A stretch of DNA of 64,000 nucleotides from Dactylosporangium vinaceum. GTDB taxonomy: Bacteria; Actinomycetota; Actinomycetes; Mycobacteriales; Micromonosporaceae. Of the stretch, positions 35,327 through 43,715 are shown in pieces. The notes under the pieces are model-generated. The model was not told where the DNA came from, did not search any database, and saw only the letters and a list, made by a program, of their open reading frames with translations. The stretch is from positions 6,386,001 through 6,450,000 of the forward strand of contig NZ_CP061913.1 in NCBI RefSeq assembly GCF_019904175.1. The letters run 5' to 3'. The position numbers were made by a program, and so were the translations under genes. How positions within the stretch are numbered: position 1 is the first letter of the stretch; each line of letters starts with the position of its first letter.

Positions 35327-36193
35327 ATGCCTACGTTCCTCGCCCGCCTGGAGGCCGCCCGCCCGCTCGACCGGTTCGCCGAGGCGCTGCGCCGGGTCGC
35401 GCAGGCCACCGCCGGCCGCGGCCGCCTCGGTGACGTCCTGCACGGCCGCCCCGCCGGGCATCCGCTGCACCCCGCGGTCGTGCAGTTCCCGGTCGGCGCC
35501 TGGATGAGCACCGCGGTCCTGGACGCGCTGCCCGGGCGCGACACCCCCGGCTCCCGGCGCGCCGCCGCGGCGCTGCTGACGGCCGGGACGGCGGGCGCCC
35601 TGCCCGCCACCCTCACGGGCCTCGCCGACTACGTGACGCTCACCCCGCAGCAGCGCCGCGTGGCGCTGGTCCACGTGACAGCGAACGTGACGGCGCTCGG
35701 CTTCTTCGCCGCGTCCATCGCCGCCCGGGCCCGCGGTGACCATGCCCGCGGCCGCCGGCTCTCGTTCACCGGGCTGGGGCTGGCCGGCGCGGGGGCGTAC
35801 CTCGGCGGCCACCTCGCCTACGCCCAGGGCGCCGGCGCCAACCACGCCGCGACCGCCCTGCCCCTGGTCCCGTCCGGCTGGCACCGCCTCGACGCGGTCG
35901 GCGCCATCGCCGAGGGCAAGCTCTCGTCCTACACCGTCGGTGACGTGCCGGTGCTGGTGTACCGCGAGCACGACCGCTTCAGCGCGCTCGTCGGACGGTG
36001 CGCCCATCAGGGAGCCCCGCTCGCCGAGGGCCGCACGCTGGACATGGGCGGCGACGCCTGCGTCGAGTGCCCCTGGCACGGCAGCGTCTTCCGCCTCGCC
36101 GACGGCCGCGCGCTGCGGGGGCCGGCCGCCTCCGACCAGACCCGGCTGCAGACCCGCGTCCACGCGGGCCACCTCGAGGTCGCCCAGCCGTAA
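35327..36193 (+). CDS. DUF2231 membrane domain fused to Rieske iron-sulfur domain
   Basis: A 288-residue protein. Residues about 40-175 are a DUF2231-type unit with four hydrophobic helices (GHPLHPAVVQFPVGAWM is diagnostic). Residues about 185-285 are a Rieske domain with both ligand pairs: CAH in VGRCAHQGAPL and CPWH in VECPWHGSVF. It is likely a membrane-tethered electron carrier. No oxygenase or cytochrome gene adjoins. Divergent from the GGDEF-EAL gene by 115 bp. Confidence 0.85.
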   Translation: MPTFLARLEAARPLDRFAEALRRVAQATAGRGRLGDVLHGRPAGHPLHPAVVQFPVGAWMSTAVLDALPGRDTPGSRRAAAALLTAGTAGALPATLTGLADYVTLTPQQRRVALVHVTANVTALGFFAASIAARARGDHARGRRLSFTGLGLAGAGAYLGGHLAYAQGAGANHAATALPLVPSGWHRLDAVGAIAEGKLSSYTVGDVPVLVYREHDRFSALVGRCAHQGAPLAEGRTLDMGGDACVECPWHGSVFRLADGRALRGPAASDQTRLQTRVHAGHLEVAQP

Positions 36194-36294
36194 CCGGAAC
36201 CGCAGCCCCAGCACAAGCCAAAGCGACAGCACAGGCCAGAACGAAAGACGAAGCGCTTCAGGATTCCGGGGCCGCTTCGCTCCCGCCCCGGTCA

Positions 36295-36367
36295 AGGGGG
36301 CTGCGCCCCCTGCCCCCGGCACCCCGTCGACGGCACCACCCGGCCCCCGGACCACAGCGTCCGGGGG
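36295..36367 (+). terminator. Two GC hairpins after the Rieske gene
   Basis: AGGGGGC-TGC-GCCCCCT occupies 36295-36311 (7-bp stem). CCCCCGGA/TCCGGGGG pairs 36344-36351 with 36360-36367 (8-bp stem, 8-nt loop). Neither is followed by a T-run. They lie 100-170 bp past the Rieske stop and before the LacI promoter. Confidence 0.55.
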
Positions 36368-36375
36368 TTCGCCGT

Positions 36376-36423
36376 GTTTCGAAACCGAACCGGTCCTTGA
36401 CAAGATTCTGCAAAGGTTTGCAG
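36376..36423 (+). promoter_or_regulatory. Promoter and LacI-type operator of the sugar operon
   Basis: A consensus -35 TTGACA is at 36397-36402. CTGCAAAGGTTTGCAG (36408-36423) is a perfect 7+7 dyad around GG, typical of LacI-family operators, and lies in the spacer and -10 region, so binding would block polymerase. A second palindrome GTTTCGAAAC sits at 36376-36385. A good ribosome site GGGAGG precedes ATG 36452. Confidence 0.7.
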
Positions 36424-36451
36424 ACTCGACGGTGATCGATGGGAGGCATCG

Positions 36452-37438
36452 ATGCCGGTGACGATCAAGGATGTCGCGCGGGCCGCCGGCGTGTCCGCGT
36501 CCACCGTCAGCCGCGCATTGGCGTCGCCCGATCTCGTCCACGCCGACACGCGGGAGCGGGTGCGCCAGGCGGTCGCCGAGCTCGGTTACCACCCCAACCG
36601 GGCGGCCCGCGGCCTGATCACCGGGCGCACCGGCAACCTCGGGCTGCTGGTGCCCGACCTGGCGAATCCGTTCTTCCCGGGCGTCGTCAAGGGCGTGCAG
36701 GCCCGCGCCCGCGAGTTCGACTACGCCGTGTTCCTGGCCGACACCGACGAGGACCCGGCGGCCGAGGCCGGGCTCGTGCGCAACCTCAGCAAGCAGGTCG
36801 ACGGCCTGATCCTGTGCTCGCCGCGGATGAGCGAGCCCGAGGTCCGGGCACTGAGCGGCGACACCCCGATCGTGCTGCTCAACCGGCGGGTCGGCCGGGT
36901 GCCGTCGGTGACCGTCAACAGCGTCGACGGGCTGCGCCACGCGATCGGGCACCTCACGGCGCTCGGGCACCGGCGGGTCGCGTACGTGCCGGGGCCGAAG
37001 GTCTCCTGGTCCAACCGCGAGCGGCTGCGGGCGCTGCGGACGGCCACCGCCGAGGCCGGCGTGGAGCTCGTCGAGACCGGCAACGTGGTGCCCCGCTTCT
37101 CCGGCGGGGTCGCCGCGGCCGACCAGGTGCTCGCCACCGGCGTGAGCGCCGTCATCGGCTACAACGACCTGGTCGCGATCGGCATGCTCAGCCGGTTCGC
37201 GGCCCGCGGCGTCGCCGTGCCCGGGCGGATCAGCGTCATGGGCTTCGACGACATCGTCCTGTCCGAGATGGTCAGCCCGGCCCTGACCACGCTCGCGCAG
37301 CCCAAGGAGCAGACCGGCCGGGCCGGTGTGGACCTGCTCCTGCAGCTGCTCGCCGACCCCGGCCACCCGATCCAGCGCCGGGAGCTCGACTCCCACCTCA
37401 TGGTCCGCGACTCGACCGGGCCCGCACCGCATCCCTAG
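36452..37438 (+). CDS. LacI-family regulator of the adjoining sugar operon
   Basis: A 328-residue repressor. The HTH TIKDVARAAGVSASTVSRAL and hinge HPNRAARGLITGRTG are canonical. The rest is a periplasmic-binding-like effector domain with LGLLVPDLANPFFPGVVKG and NDLVAIGMLSRFAARG. It is the first gene of the operon it most likely controls through the CTGCAAA-GG-TTTGCAG operator, an autoregulated design relieved by the transported sugar or sugar acid. Confidence 0.9.
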   Translation: MPVTIKDVARAAGVSASTVSRALASPDLVHADTRERVRQAVAELGYHPNRAARGLITGRTGNLGLLVPDLANPFFPGVVKGVQARAREFDYAVFLADTDEDPAAEAGLVRNLSKQVDGLILCSPRMSEPEVRALSGDTPIVLLNRRVGRVPSVTVNSVDGLRHAIGHLTALGHRRVAYVPGPKVSWSNRERLRALRTATAEAGVELVETGNVVPRFSGGVAAADQVLATGVSAVIGYNDLVAIGMLSRFAARGVAVPGRISVMGFDDIVLSEMVSPALTTLAQPKEQTGRAGVDLLLQLLADPGHPIQRRELDSHLMVRDSTGPAPHP

Positions 37439-37458
37439 CACCAGAAGGGAACCCCGCC

Positions 37459-38649
37459 ATGTCCCTGCGCAACCGCACGCTCGCCCTGCTCGCCGCCTGC
37501 ACCCTGCTCACCGCCTGCGGCGCCCCCGACAAGCCCGGCGCGAACACCACCGACACCGGCGGCGCCGTGCCCGACACGCCGAGCGCGCCGGTCGCCCTCA
37601 ACATCCTCGACGTGGCCGGCAACCTCCAGCTGACCCAGGGCATGATCGACGAGTTCACGCAGAAGAACCCGAAGGTCATCTCGAAGGTCACGTACTCCAA
37701 GGCGACCGCGCCCGAGCTGGCCGGGAAGATCAAGGCCCAGCAGGACGCCGGCCGGGTCGACATCGACCTGGTCCTCACCGGCGTCGACGGGCTCGCCGCC
37801 GGCATCGACCAGAACCTGTGGCTGCCGATCGCCGGGCGGGCCAAGGCCGACTACCTGCCCGGCGCGGCGGCGATGCAGAAGCTGGCCGGCGAGTTCGGCG
37901 TCACCGTCACCTACTACCCGTCCGGGCCGCTCATCGAGTATCTGCCGGCCAAGGTCCCGAACCCGCCGAAGACCGCCCAGGAGCTGCTCGCCTACGCGAA
38001 GGCCAACCCGGGCGCGGTGCAGTACGCCCGGCCCGCCAACTCCGGCCCCGGCCGCACCTTCCTGATGGGCCTGCCGTACCTGCTCGGCGACAAGGACCCC
38101 AAGGACCCGGTCAACGGCTGGGAGAAGACCTGGGCGTACCTGAGCGAGCTCAACAAGTCCGTGACGCTCTACCCGTCCACGACGAGCGAGACGATGAAGA
38201 GCCTCGCGAACGGCTCGGCGAAGATCATCGCCAGCACCACCGGCTGGGACATCAACCCGCGGGTCCTCGGCCAGGTGCCGACGGAGGCGGCGATCGGCTC
38301 GCTGCAGGGCTTCCACTGGGTCACCGACGCGCACTACGTCGTGGTGCCGAAGGGCGTCTCGGCCGACAAGCAGTCCGCGATCTACCTGCTGCTGCAGTCG
38401 ATGCTCACCAAGGAGCAGCAGGCGAAGGCGTACGACAAGGGGTACTTCTACCCGGGCCCGGCGGTCAAGGACGTGCCACTGTCGATCGCGCCCGCGGACA
38501 GCCAGAAGGCCATCGCCGACTTCGGCCGCCCCGAGTACGAGGCCCTCATCGCCGGCAACCCCCTGGAGACGCCCCTCGACGCGAAGGCGCTCGTGGCCGC
38601 CTTCGACAAGTGGGACCGCGAAATCGGCGGCGCGAAGGTGAACAAGTGA
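37459..38649 (+). CDS. ABC transporter substrate-binding lipoprotein
   Basis: A 396-residue secreted lipoprotein: signal peptide with lipobox LLTAC (Cys at about residue 20), Thr/Pro-rich spacer, then a family-1-type solute-binding fold (SGPGRTFLMGLPYLLG, IIASTTGWDINPRV). It would deliver the ligand to the two permeases downstream. Starts 20 bp after the LacI gene with AGAAGGGA as ribosome site. A sugar acid is the likely ligand, judged from the dehydratase at the operon end. Confidence 0.88.
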   Translation: MSLRNRTLALLAACTLLTACGAPDKPGANTTDTGGAVPDTPSAPVALNILDVAGNLQLTQGMIDEFTQKNPKVISKVTYSKATAPELAGKIKAQQDAGRVDIDLVLTGVDGLAAGIDQNLWLPIAGRAKADYLPGAAAMQKLAGEFGVTVTYYPSGPLIEYLPAKVPNPPKTAQELLAYAKANPGAVQYARPANSGPGRTFLMGLPYLLGDKDPKDPVNGWEKTWAYLSELNKSVTLYPSTTSETMKSLANGSAKIIASTTGWDINPRVLGQVPTEAAIGSLQGFHWVTDAHYVVVPKGVSADKQSAIYLLLQSMLTKEQQAKAYDKGYFYPGPAVKDVPLSIAPADSQKAIADFGRPEYEALIAGNPLETPLDAKALVAAFDKWDREIGGAKVNK

Positions 38650-38720
38650 GCCCACGGTCCGCAAACCGTGCGCACCCGGGCGTCGCGGTGTCGCCGGAGC
38701 CTGCGGAGGTGACGACGTGA
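38646..38720 (+). CDS. 24-residue coupled micro-ORF, copy 1
   Basis: GTG 38646 overlaps the binding-protein stop (GTGA). The frame ends in PEPAEVTT and its TGA overlaps the GTG of the next micro-ORF. Its 3' end is the repeated GGAGCCTGCGGAGGTGACGA cassette containing a strong ribosome site. It is probably a ribosome-forwarding spacer rather than a functional peptide. Confidence 0.4.
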   Translation: MSPRSANRAHPGVAVSPEPAEVTT

Positions 38721-38806
38721 GCGGTCGGGAGCGAAGCGGACGGGCCGCGAACCATCAACACAGGGCCCTCACGGCGTCACCGGAGCCTGCGGAGGTGACG
38801 ACGTGA
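38690..38806 (+). repeat. Duplicated ribosome-site/start cassette, copies 1 and 2
   Basis: GGAGCCTGCGGAGGTGACGA followed by CGTGAGC occurs near 38697 and again near 38780, 86 bp apart. Each copy provides GGAGG and a GTG. A third copy (CGCCGGAGCCTGCGGAGGTG, then ACGGCATGA) lies at about 40788-40817 before the second permease. Copies 2 and 3 also share their upstream half (GAGCGGT...GGCCGCGA, then CACAGGGC). Confidence 0.8.
38717..38806 (+). CDS. 29-residue coupled micro-ORF, copy 2
   Basis: GTG 38717 through TGA 38804-38806, again ending PEPAEVTT, with the stop overlapping the ATPase start (GTGA). With copy 1 it forms a stop/start chain from the binding protein to the ATPase. The peptide itself (MSGRERSGRAANHQ...) resembles nothing known. 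Confidence 0.4.
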   Translation: MSGRERSGRAANHQHRALTASPEPAEVTT

Positions 38807-39855
38807 GCGAGTTCGGCACCCTTCGCATCGAGGGCGTGTCGCGCAGCTTTGCGGGGCACGCCGCCCTGGCCGACCTGAGCCTGGACATCGAGCGGGGCGA
38901 GTTCATCGCCCTGCTCGGCCCGTCCGGCTGCGGCAAGTCCACCGCGCTGAACTGCCTCGCCGGTCTGCTGCCGCTGTCCGCGGGCCGGATCTGGCTCGAC
39001 GACCGGCGCCTCGACACGCTGCCACCGGAGCGGCGCGGGTTCGGCATGGTGTTCCAGAACTATGCGCTGTTCCCGCATCTGAGCGTGCGCCGCAACATCG
39101 CGTTCGGGCTGCAGATGCGCCGCCTGCCCCGGGCCGAGGTGCGCGCCCGCACCGAGGACGCCATCCGGCTCGTGCGCCTGGAGGAGCACGCGGCGAAGCT
39201 GCCCGGCCAGCTGTCCGGCGGCCAGCAGCAGCGGGTGGCGATCGCCCGGGCCGTCGTCGTGTCGCCGTCGCTGGTGCTGATGGACGAGCCACTGTCCAAT
39301 CTGGACGCGAAGCTGCGCCTGGAGATGCGCACCGAGATCCGTCGGCTGCACCAGCGCCTCGGCCTCACCACCGTCTACGTCACCCACGACCAGGAGGAGG
39401 CGCTGTCGCTCGCCGACCGGCTCGTGGTGCTGCGCGCGGGGCACGTCCAGCAGATCGGCACGCCGGAGGAGCTGCACACCCGGCCGGCCAACGCACACGT
39501 CGCCGACTTCATGGGCTTCCGCAACCTCCTGGCGCTGCAGGCCGGGGCGGTCGCGGGCGACCGGGTCACCGTCGACGTGGAGGGCGTGCCGTTCACGGGG
39601 ACGGCGCTCGCCCCCGTGCAGCCCGGCGACGCGGTGCTGGCCGCCGTCCGGCCCGAGCAGCTGACGGTGGCCGGCGAGGGGCTGCCGTGCGTGGTGGAGG
39701 TGGTGGAGTACCAGGGCCGCGAGTTGGCGGTCGAGGCGCGCACCGAGGGCGGCCTGCTGCTGCACCTGCGCACCACCGCCCGGCTCGCGCCCGGCGACCC
39801 CATCGCCGTCGGCGCCCGCGACCTGCTCATCTACCCGGCGGACGGGGGCGGCTGA
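38803..39855 (+). CDS. ABC transporter ATP-binding protein (MalK/PotA type)
   Basis: A 350-residue ATPase. Walker A is GPSGCGKST, the signature LSGGQQQRVAIARA, Walker B LVLMDEPLSNLD, and the switch His is in VTHDQEEALSLADR. A C-terminal TOBE-like domain (about 245-350) is present as in MalK, PotA and UgpC proteins. It energises uptake through the two permeases that follow. GTG 38803 uses the GGAGG of the repeated cassette. The stop overlaps the next ATG by one base. Confidence 0.92.
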   Translation: MSEFGTLRIEGVSRSFAGHAALADLSLDIERGEFIALLGPSGCGKSTALNCLAGLLPLSAGRIWLDDRRLDTLPPERRGFGMVFQNYALFPHLSVRRNIAFGLQMRRLPRAEVRARTEDAIRLVRLEEHAAKLPGQLSGGQQQRVAIARAVVVSPSLVLMDEPLSNLDAKLRLEMRTEIRRLHQRLGLTTVYVTHDQEEALSLADRLVVLRAGHVQQIGTPEELHTRPANAHVADFMGFRNLLALQAGAVAGDRVTVDVEGVPFTGTALAPVQPGDAVLAAVRPEQLTVAGEGLPCVVEVVEYQGRELAVEARTEGGLLLHLRTTARLAPGDPIAVGARDLLIYPADGGG

Positions 39856-40727
39856 TGGTTGCGCTGCGTCACCGGCTGGCGGAGCGCGGCATCGACCGGC
39901 AGCTGTGGCTGCTCGCGCCGGCCGCCGCGTTCGTCGTGCTGCTGTTCATCTATCCGTTCGCGTACGGCGTGGGCCTGTCCTTCCAGCCGGAGAAGGGCGG
40001 CCCGTTCGAGGCGTACCGCAGCTTCTTCGCCGACGCCTACGACCGCGACACGATCTGGATCACGCTGCGGATCGCACTGCCGGCCGCGATCGTCAACGTC
40101 GCCGCGTCGGTGCCGATCGCATACCGGATGCGTAGCCGGTTCCGCGGCAAGCGGGCCGTCACCACGCTGCTCGTCGTGCCCATCACGCTCGGTACCGTCC
40201 TGACCGCGCAGGGTCTGCTCAACTACCTCGGCCCGACCGGCTGGCTCAACCGGGTCCTGCTCGACACCGGGCTCGTCGACGCGCCGGTCCGGCTCGTGCA
40301 CAACTCGTGGGGCGTGTTCCTGTCCCTGGTCATCACCGGTTTTCCGTTCGCCTTTCTCCTGGTCCTGTCGTACCTCTCCGGCATCGACCCGTCACTGGAG
40401 CGCGCGGCCGCCACGCTGGGCGCCGGTGCGTGGCAACGGTTCCGCCGGATCACGCTGCCGCTGCTGGCCCCGGGCCTGGCGACCACGTTCTGCCTGACGT
40501 TCGTGCTCGCCTACAGCGTGTTCCCGTCGGCGGTGCTCGTCGGCGACCCGGCCGGCGAGACCCGGGTCATCGCCTACGCCGCGTGGCAGGCCCGTTACCA
40601 GCACTACGACTTCGCGCAGGGCTCCGCGATCGCCATCGTCATGGGCCTGGTCGAGCTCGTCGTCATCGGCGCGGTCCTCGGCGCCCGCTCCCTGTTCTAC
40701 ACCGGCCCGACGGGAGGGAAGGGATGA
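39855..40727 (+). CDS. ABC transporter permease, first
   Basis: A 290-residue inner-membrane permease with six hydrophobic helices. The EAA loop is seen in ERAAATLGAGAWQRFRRITLP. TGATG overlap joins it to the ATPase gene. It pairs with the permease at 40814 in a heterodimer typical of polyamine-, phosphonate- and some sugar-type importers. Confidence 0.88.
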   Translation: MVALRHRLAERGIDRQLWLLAPAAAFVVLLFIYPFAYGVGLSFQPEKGGPFEAYRSFFADAYDRDTIWITLRIALPAAIVNVAASVPIAYRMRSRFRGKRAVTTLLVVPITLGTVLTAQGLLNYLGPTGWLNRVLLDTGLVDAPVRLVHNSWGVFLSLVITGFPFAFLLVLSYLSGIDPSLERAAATLGAGAWQRFRRITLPLLAPGLATTFCLTFVLAYSVFPSAVLVGDPAGETRVIAYAAWQARYQHYDFAQGSAIAIVMGLVELVVIGAVLGARSLFYTGPTGGKG

Positions 40728-40817
40728 GCGGTACGAAGCGCAGCGCAGTGGCCGCGATCCGGCAAGCACAGGGCGGGTCTCAGGCCGGCGCCGGAGCCTG
40801 CGGAGGTGACGGCATGA
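40724..40817 (+). repeat. Ribosome-site/start cassette, copy 3
   Basis: The 94-bp segment from ATG 40724 (overlapping the first permease stop) to ATG 40814 has the same two halves as copy 2 at 38717. Here it is in frame, so translation from 40724 would add 30 residues to the second permease, while the internal GGAGGTGACGGC also supplies a ribosome site for 40814. Confidence 0.7.
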
Positions 40818-41641
40818 GACGGCCGCATACCGTGACGGCGTGGATCGTCTGGGGCGCCGTGCTGTTCTTCATGCTCAACCTGGCCGGGGTCGTCGGGTCG
40901 GTGCTCGTGAGCTCGTTCGGCCGGCAGTGGTTCGACACCTGGCTGCCGCAGGGCTACACCACGAGCTGGTACGCCCAGGCGTGGGACGAGTTCGGCCTGC
41001 TGCACGTGCTGCTGGTGACCCTCGAGGTCTCCCTGGCCGTCGTGGTCGTCTCGCTGCTGCTCGGGGTGCCCGCGGCCTACGTGCTCGCCCGGCGGCGCTT
41101 TCCCGGGCAGCGGCTGGTGTACCTCGCGTTCCTGCTGCCGATCCTGATGCCCCCGATGACGTACGGGATTCCGCTGGCCACGGTGCTGTACAAGTACGAC
41201 CTGGCCGGGCACCTGTCCGGGGTCATCCTGGCCAACCTCGTGCCGTCGGTGCCGTTCGTCATCCTCACGATGACGCCGTTCATCGAGCAGATCGATCCGG
41301 CCATCGAGCGGGCCGCCCGGATGTGCGGCGCGGGGACGTTGCAGGTGTTCGGGCGCATCCTCGCGCCGCTGCTGGTGCCGGGGATCCTCGCGGCGTCGAT
41401 TCTCGTGCTCGTGCGTACCATCGGCATGTTCGAGCTGACGTTCCTGACCGCCGACGAGGAGTCGTCGACGCTCGTCGTGAAGCTCTACGCGGAGATGGCG
41501 TCGCCGGGCATCCGGGCCCAGCAGTCGATCGACGCGATGGCGGTCGTATACACGGCGAGCATGCTCGTGCTGCTCGTCCTGGCGCTGCGTATCGTCAACC
41601 CGACCCAGCTCGTCGCCCGTGTGAAGGAAGAGGTCGACTGA
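40814..41641 (+). CDS. ABC transporter permease, second
   Basis: A 275-residue permease with six hydrophobic helices; the EAA-type loop is ERAARMCGAGTLQVFGRILAP. ATG 40814 is preferred because GGAGG lies 8 nt upstream and the protein then begins directly before helix 1. An in-frame ATG at 40724 would prepend a hydrophilic, repeat-derived 30 residues. The stop is 1 bp from the dehydratase start. Confidence 0.85.
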   Translation: MRRPHTVTAWIVWGAVLFFMLNLAGVVGSVLVSSFGRQWFDTWLPQGYTTSWYAQAWDEFGLLHVLLVTLEVSLAVVVVSLLLGVPAAYVLARRRFPGQRLVYLAFLLPILMPPMTYGIPLATVLYKYDLAGHLSGVILANLVPSVPFVILTMTPFIEQIDPAIERAARMCGAGTLQVFGRILAPLLVPGILAASILVLVRTIGMFELTFLTADEESSTLVVKLYAEMASPGIRAQQSIDAMAVVYTASMLVLLVLALRIVNPTQLVARVKEEVD

Positions 41642-41642
41642 C

Positions 41643-42851
41643 GTGCGCATCACCGACGCCAAGGTCATCGTCACCTGCCCCGGCCGCAACTTCGTCACGC
41701 TGAAGATCGTCACCGAGGACGGGGTGAGCGGGGTCGGGGACGCCACGCTCAACGGGCGTGAGCTGGCGGTGGCCTCCTACCTCACCGAGCACGTGGCTCC
41801 GGCGCTGATCGGGCGGGACGCGGCGCGGATCGAGGACACGTGGCAGTACCTCTACAAGGGCGCCTACTGGCGGCGGGGCCCGGTGACGATGTCGGCCATC
41901 GCCGCGGTCGACACCGCCCTGTGGGACATCAAGGGCAAGGTCGCCGGGCTGCCCGTCTACCAGCTGCTGGGCGGGCGCAGCCGGGAGGGCGTCACGGTGT
42001 ACGGCCACGCGAACGCCGACACCGTCGACGACGTCCTGGTCGAGGTGGCCCGCTACGCCGACCTCGGCTACAAGGCCGTCCGGGTGCAGACGGGCGTGCC
42101 GGGGCTCGACACGACCTACGGGGTCAGCGGCGACAAGCTCTTCTACGAGCCGGCCGACGCCGCGATCGCCTCCGAGGCCACCTGGTCGACGGAGGCGTAC
42201 CTCAACTCGGTCCCCGGCGTCTTCGCGCGGGTCCGCGAGGAGTTCGGGCCGGGGCTCAAGCTGCTGCACGACGTGCACCACCGGCTCACCCCGATCGAGG
42301 CGGCCCGGCTCGGCAAGAGCCTCGAACCGCACGCCCTGACCTGGATCGAGGACCCCGTCCCGGCCGAGCTGCAGGAGGGCTTCCGCCTCATCCGGCAGCA
42401 CACGACGACCCCGATCGCCGTCGGTGAGGTGTTCAACACGATCTGGGACTGCGAGCAGCTGGTGCGCGAGCAGCTCATCGACTACATCCGGGCGACGGTC
42501 GTGCACGCCGGCGGCATCACGCACCTGCGGCGCATCTTCGACCTGGCCGGCCTGTATCACGTGCGCACCGGCAGCCACGGCGCCACCGACCTGTCCCCCG
42601 TGTGCATGGCCGCCGCGCTGCACCTCGACATCGCGGTGCCGAACTTCGGCCTGCAGGAGTACATGCGGCACACGCCCGAGACCGACGCCGTCTTCCCGCA
42701 CGGGTACCGCTTCGAGGACGGCTACCTGCACCCGTCGGAGGAGCCCGGCCTCGGCGTGGACATCGACGAGGAGCTGGCCGCCCAGTACCCGTACCGGCCG
42801 GCCGCCCTGCCGGTGAACCGGCTCCTGGACGGCACCATGCACTCCTGGTGA
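41643..42851 (+). CDS. Enolase-superfamily sugar-acid dehydratase (ManD/RspA type)
   Basis: A 402-residue member of the mannonate-dehydratase group (often annotated RspA). Family features include GRELAVASYLTEHVAPALIG at the capping domain, YKGAYWRRGPVTMSAIAAVD, KAVRVQTGVPG, metal ligands in LLHDVHHRLTP, WIEDPVP and AVGEVFN, and the catalytic GSHGATDLSP. It removes water from D-mannonate or a related aldonate to give a 2-keto-3-deoxy acid. Its place at the end of the ABC operon suggests that the imported compound is a hexonate or is converted to one. Confidence 0.88.
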   Translation: MRITDAKVIVTCPGRNFVTLKIVTEDGVSGVGDATLNGRELAVASYLTEHVAPALIGRDAARIEDTWQYLYKGAYWRRGPVTMSAIAAVDTALWDIKGKVAGLPVYQLLGGRSREGVTVYGHANADTVDDVLVEVARYADLGYKAVRVQTGVPGLDTTYGVSGDKLFYEPADAAIASEATWSTEAYLNSVPGVFARVREEFGPGLKLLHDVHHRLTPIEAARLGKSLEPHALTWIEDPVPAELQEGFRLIRQHTTTPIAVGEVFNTIWDCEQLVREQLIDYIRATVVHAGGITHLRRIFDLAGLYHVRTGSHGATDLSPVCMAAALHLDIAVPNFGLQEYMRHTPETDAVFPHGYRFEDGYLHPSEEPGLGVDIDEELAAQYPYRPAALPVNRLLDGTMHSW

Positions 42852-42873
42852 AACACTCAAGGCACCCTCCGCG

Positions 42874-42891
42874 CAACCGATTGAGCGGTTG
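42874..42891 (+). other. Small hairpin CAACCG-N6-CGGTTG
   Basis: A perfect 6-bp inverted repeat in the 57-bp gap between the dehydratase and the MCP fragment. It may be a weak terminator of the sugar operon or an operator. Confidence 0.3.
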
Positions 42892-42908
42892 GAGAGGGGT
42901 GGACGGGC

Positions 42909-43088
42909 ATGACGGGGTGGCTGGCGGACCGATCGGTCCGGACCAAGGTGCTGCTGGTGGTGGCGGTGCTCGGGCTCGTGGCGCCGGCCGGCAGCGTCGT
43001 CGCGTCGCGGCGCCTGCGCCAGGTCAGGACCGGGAGCAGCAGTGACGAAGCGGCCCGCAGGTCCGGCGACCTGCAGCAGATCGTCTGA
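42909..43088 (+). pseudogene. Methyl-accepting chemotaxis protein, N-terminal fragment
   Basis: A 59-codon frame. MTGWLADRSVRTKVLLVV and the following hydrophobic helix look like the first membrane segment of actinomycete chemoreceptors, then hydrophilic sequence runs to an early stop. Sensor, HAMP and signalling domains are missing. It is most likely a relic of a receptor gene that stood beside the CheX-like gene. It could still be expressed as a one-helix membrane peptide. Confidence 0.55.
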
Positions 43089-43122
43089 CCGCCGCTGTGA
43101 CGTCGATTGGGATTGGGTATCC

Positions 43123-43593
43123 ATGACGAGCCCCGCCGAAGAGCCGCTGGCCGCGCAGGACCTCGAGGGCATCATCTGGCAGGTCTGGACCGCGTATCTG
43201 GGGACGAGCCCGACAGTCGCCTCCGACGACGAACAGCACAGCGCCGCCGCCGAGATCACCGCCAGCGTCGGCGTGGCCGGCGCCTGGCTGGGCATGATCG
43301 TCCTGCGCAGCGACCTGGGCGCGGCGGCGGCGATCGCGGCGGAGATGCTGGAGCTGGCCTCGGTCAAGCCGGACGACATCCAGGACGCGACAGGCGAGCT
43401 GATGAACATCGTGGCCGGGAACGTGAAGAGCTTCCTGCCGAAGCCGAGCCACCTGGCGCTGCCCCAGGTGGTGGTCGGCCGGGCCGAGGTCCTGTGGCCC
43501 GGCACGAGACGCCTGAGCCGCGTGATGGTCGGCTGGGACGGCCACCAGGTCACCGTCGAGGTCCTGGAGGGCGTCCCCCCGCGCCGCGACTGA
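43123..43593 (+). CDS. CheX-like phosphatase-family protein
   Basis: A 156-residue protein of the CheC/CheX/FliY group. DATGELMNIVAGNVKSFLP contains the signature Glu and Asn (E-x2-N) that attack phospho-CheY. Length fits a single CheX domain. It would dephosphorylate a response regulator, but no CheY or flagellar gene is in the window. ATG 43123 follows the MCP fragment by 34 bp. Confidence 0.8.
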   Translation: MTSPAEEPLAAQDLEGIIWQVWTAYLGTSPTVASDDEQHSAAAEITASVGVAGAWLGMIVLRSDLGAAAAIAAEMLELASVKPDDIQDATGELMNIVAGNVKSFLPKPSHLALPQVVVGRAEVLWPGTRRLSRVMVGWDGHQVTVEVLEGVPPRRD

Positions 43594-43662
43594 CTCCCGT
43601 CCGCCGCCGGCACCGCGAGCCGATGTGCGTCAGCAGGACAACAATCGGCTGGGACAGCAATC

Positions 43663-43696
43663 AACACCGCCCCGTCGACGTCGACGGGGCGGTGTT
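43663..43696. terminator. 34-bp perfect palindrome between convergent genes
   Basis: AACACCGCCCCGTCGA at 43663-43678 is exactly complementary to TCGACGGGGCGGTGTT at 43681-43696, leaving CG at the centre. It lies between the CheX-like and CsbD stops and can terminate both directions. Confidence 0.75.
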
Positions 43697-43715
43697 CAGA
43701 TGCGTGGGGTACGCC

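Noticed and set aside
34007..37441. 1144-codon minus-strand frame over the GGDEF-EAL, Rieske and LacI genes
   Set aside because: All three overlapped genes have clear domains in other frames; the long frame contains none.
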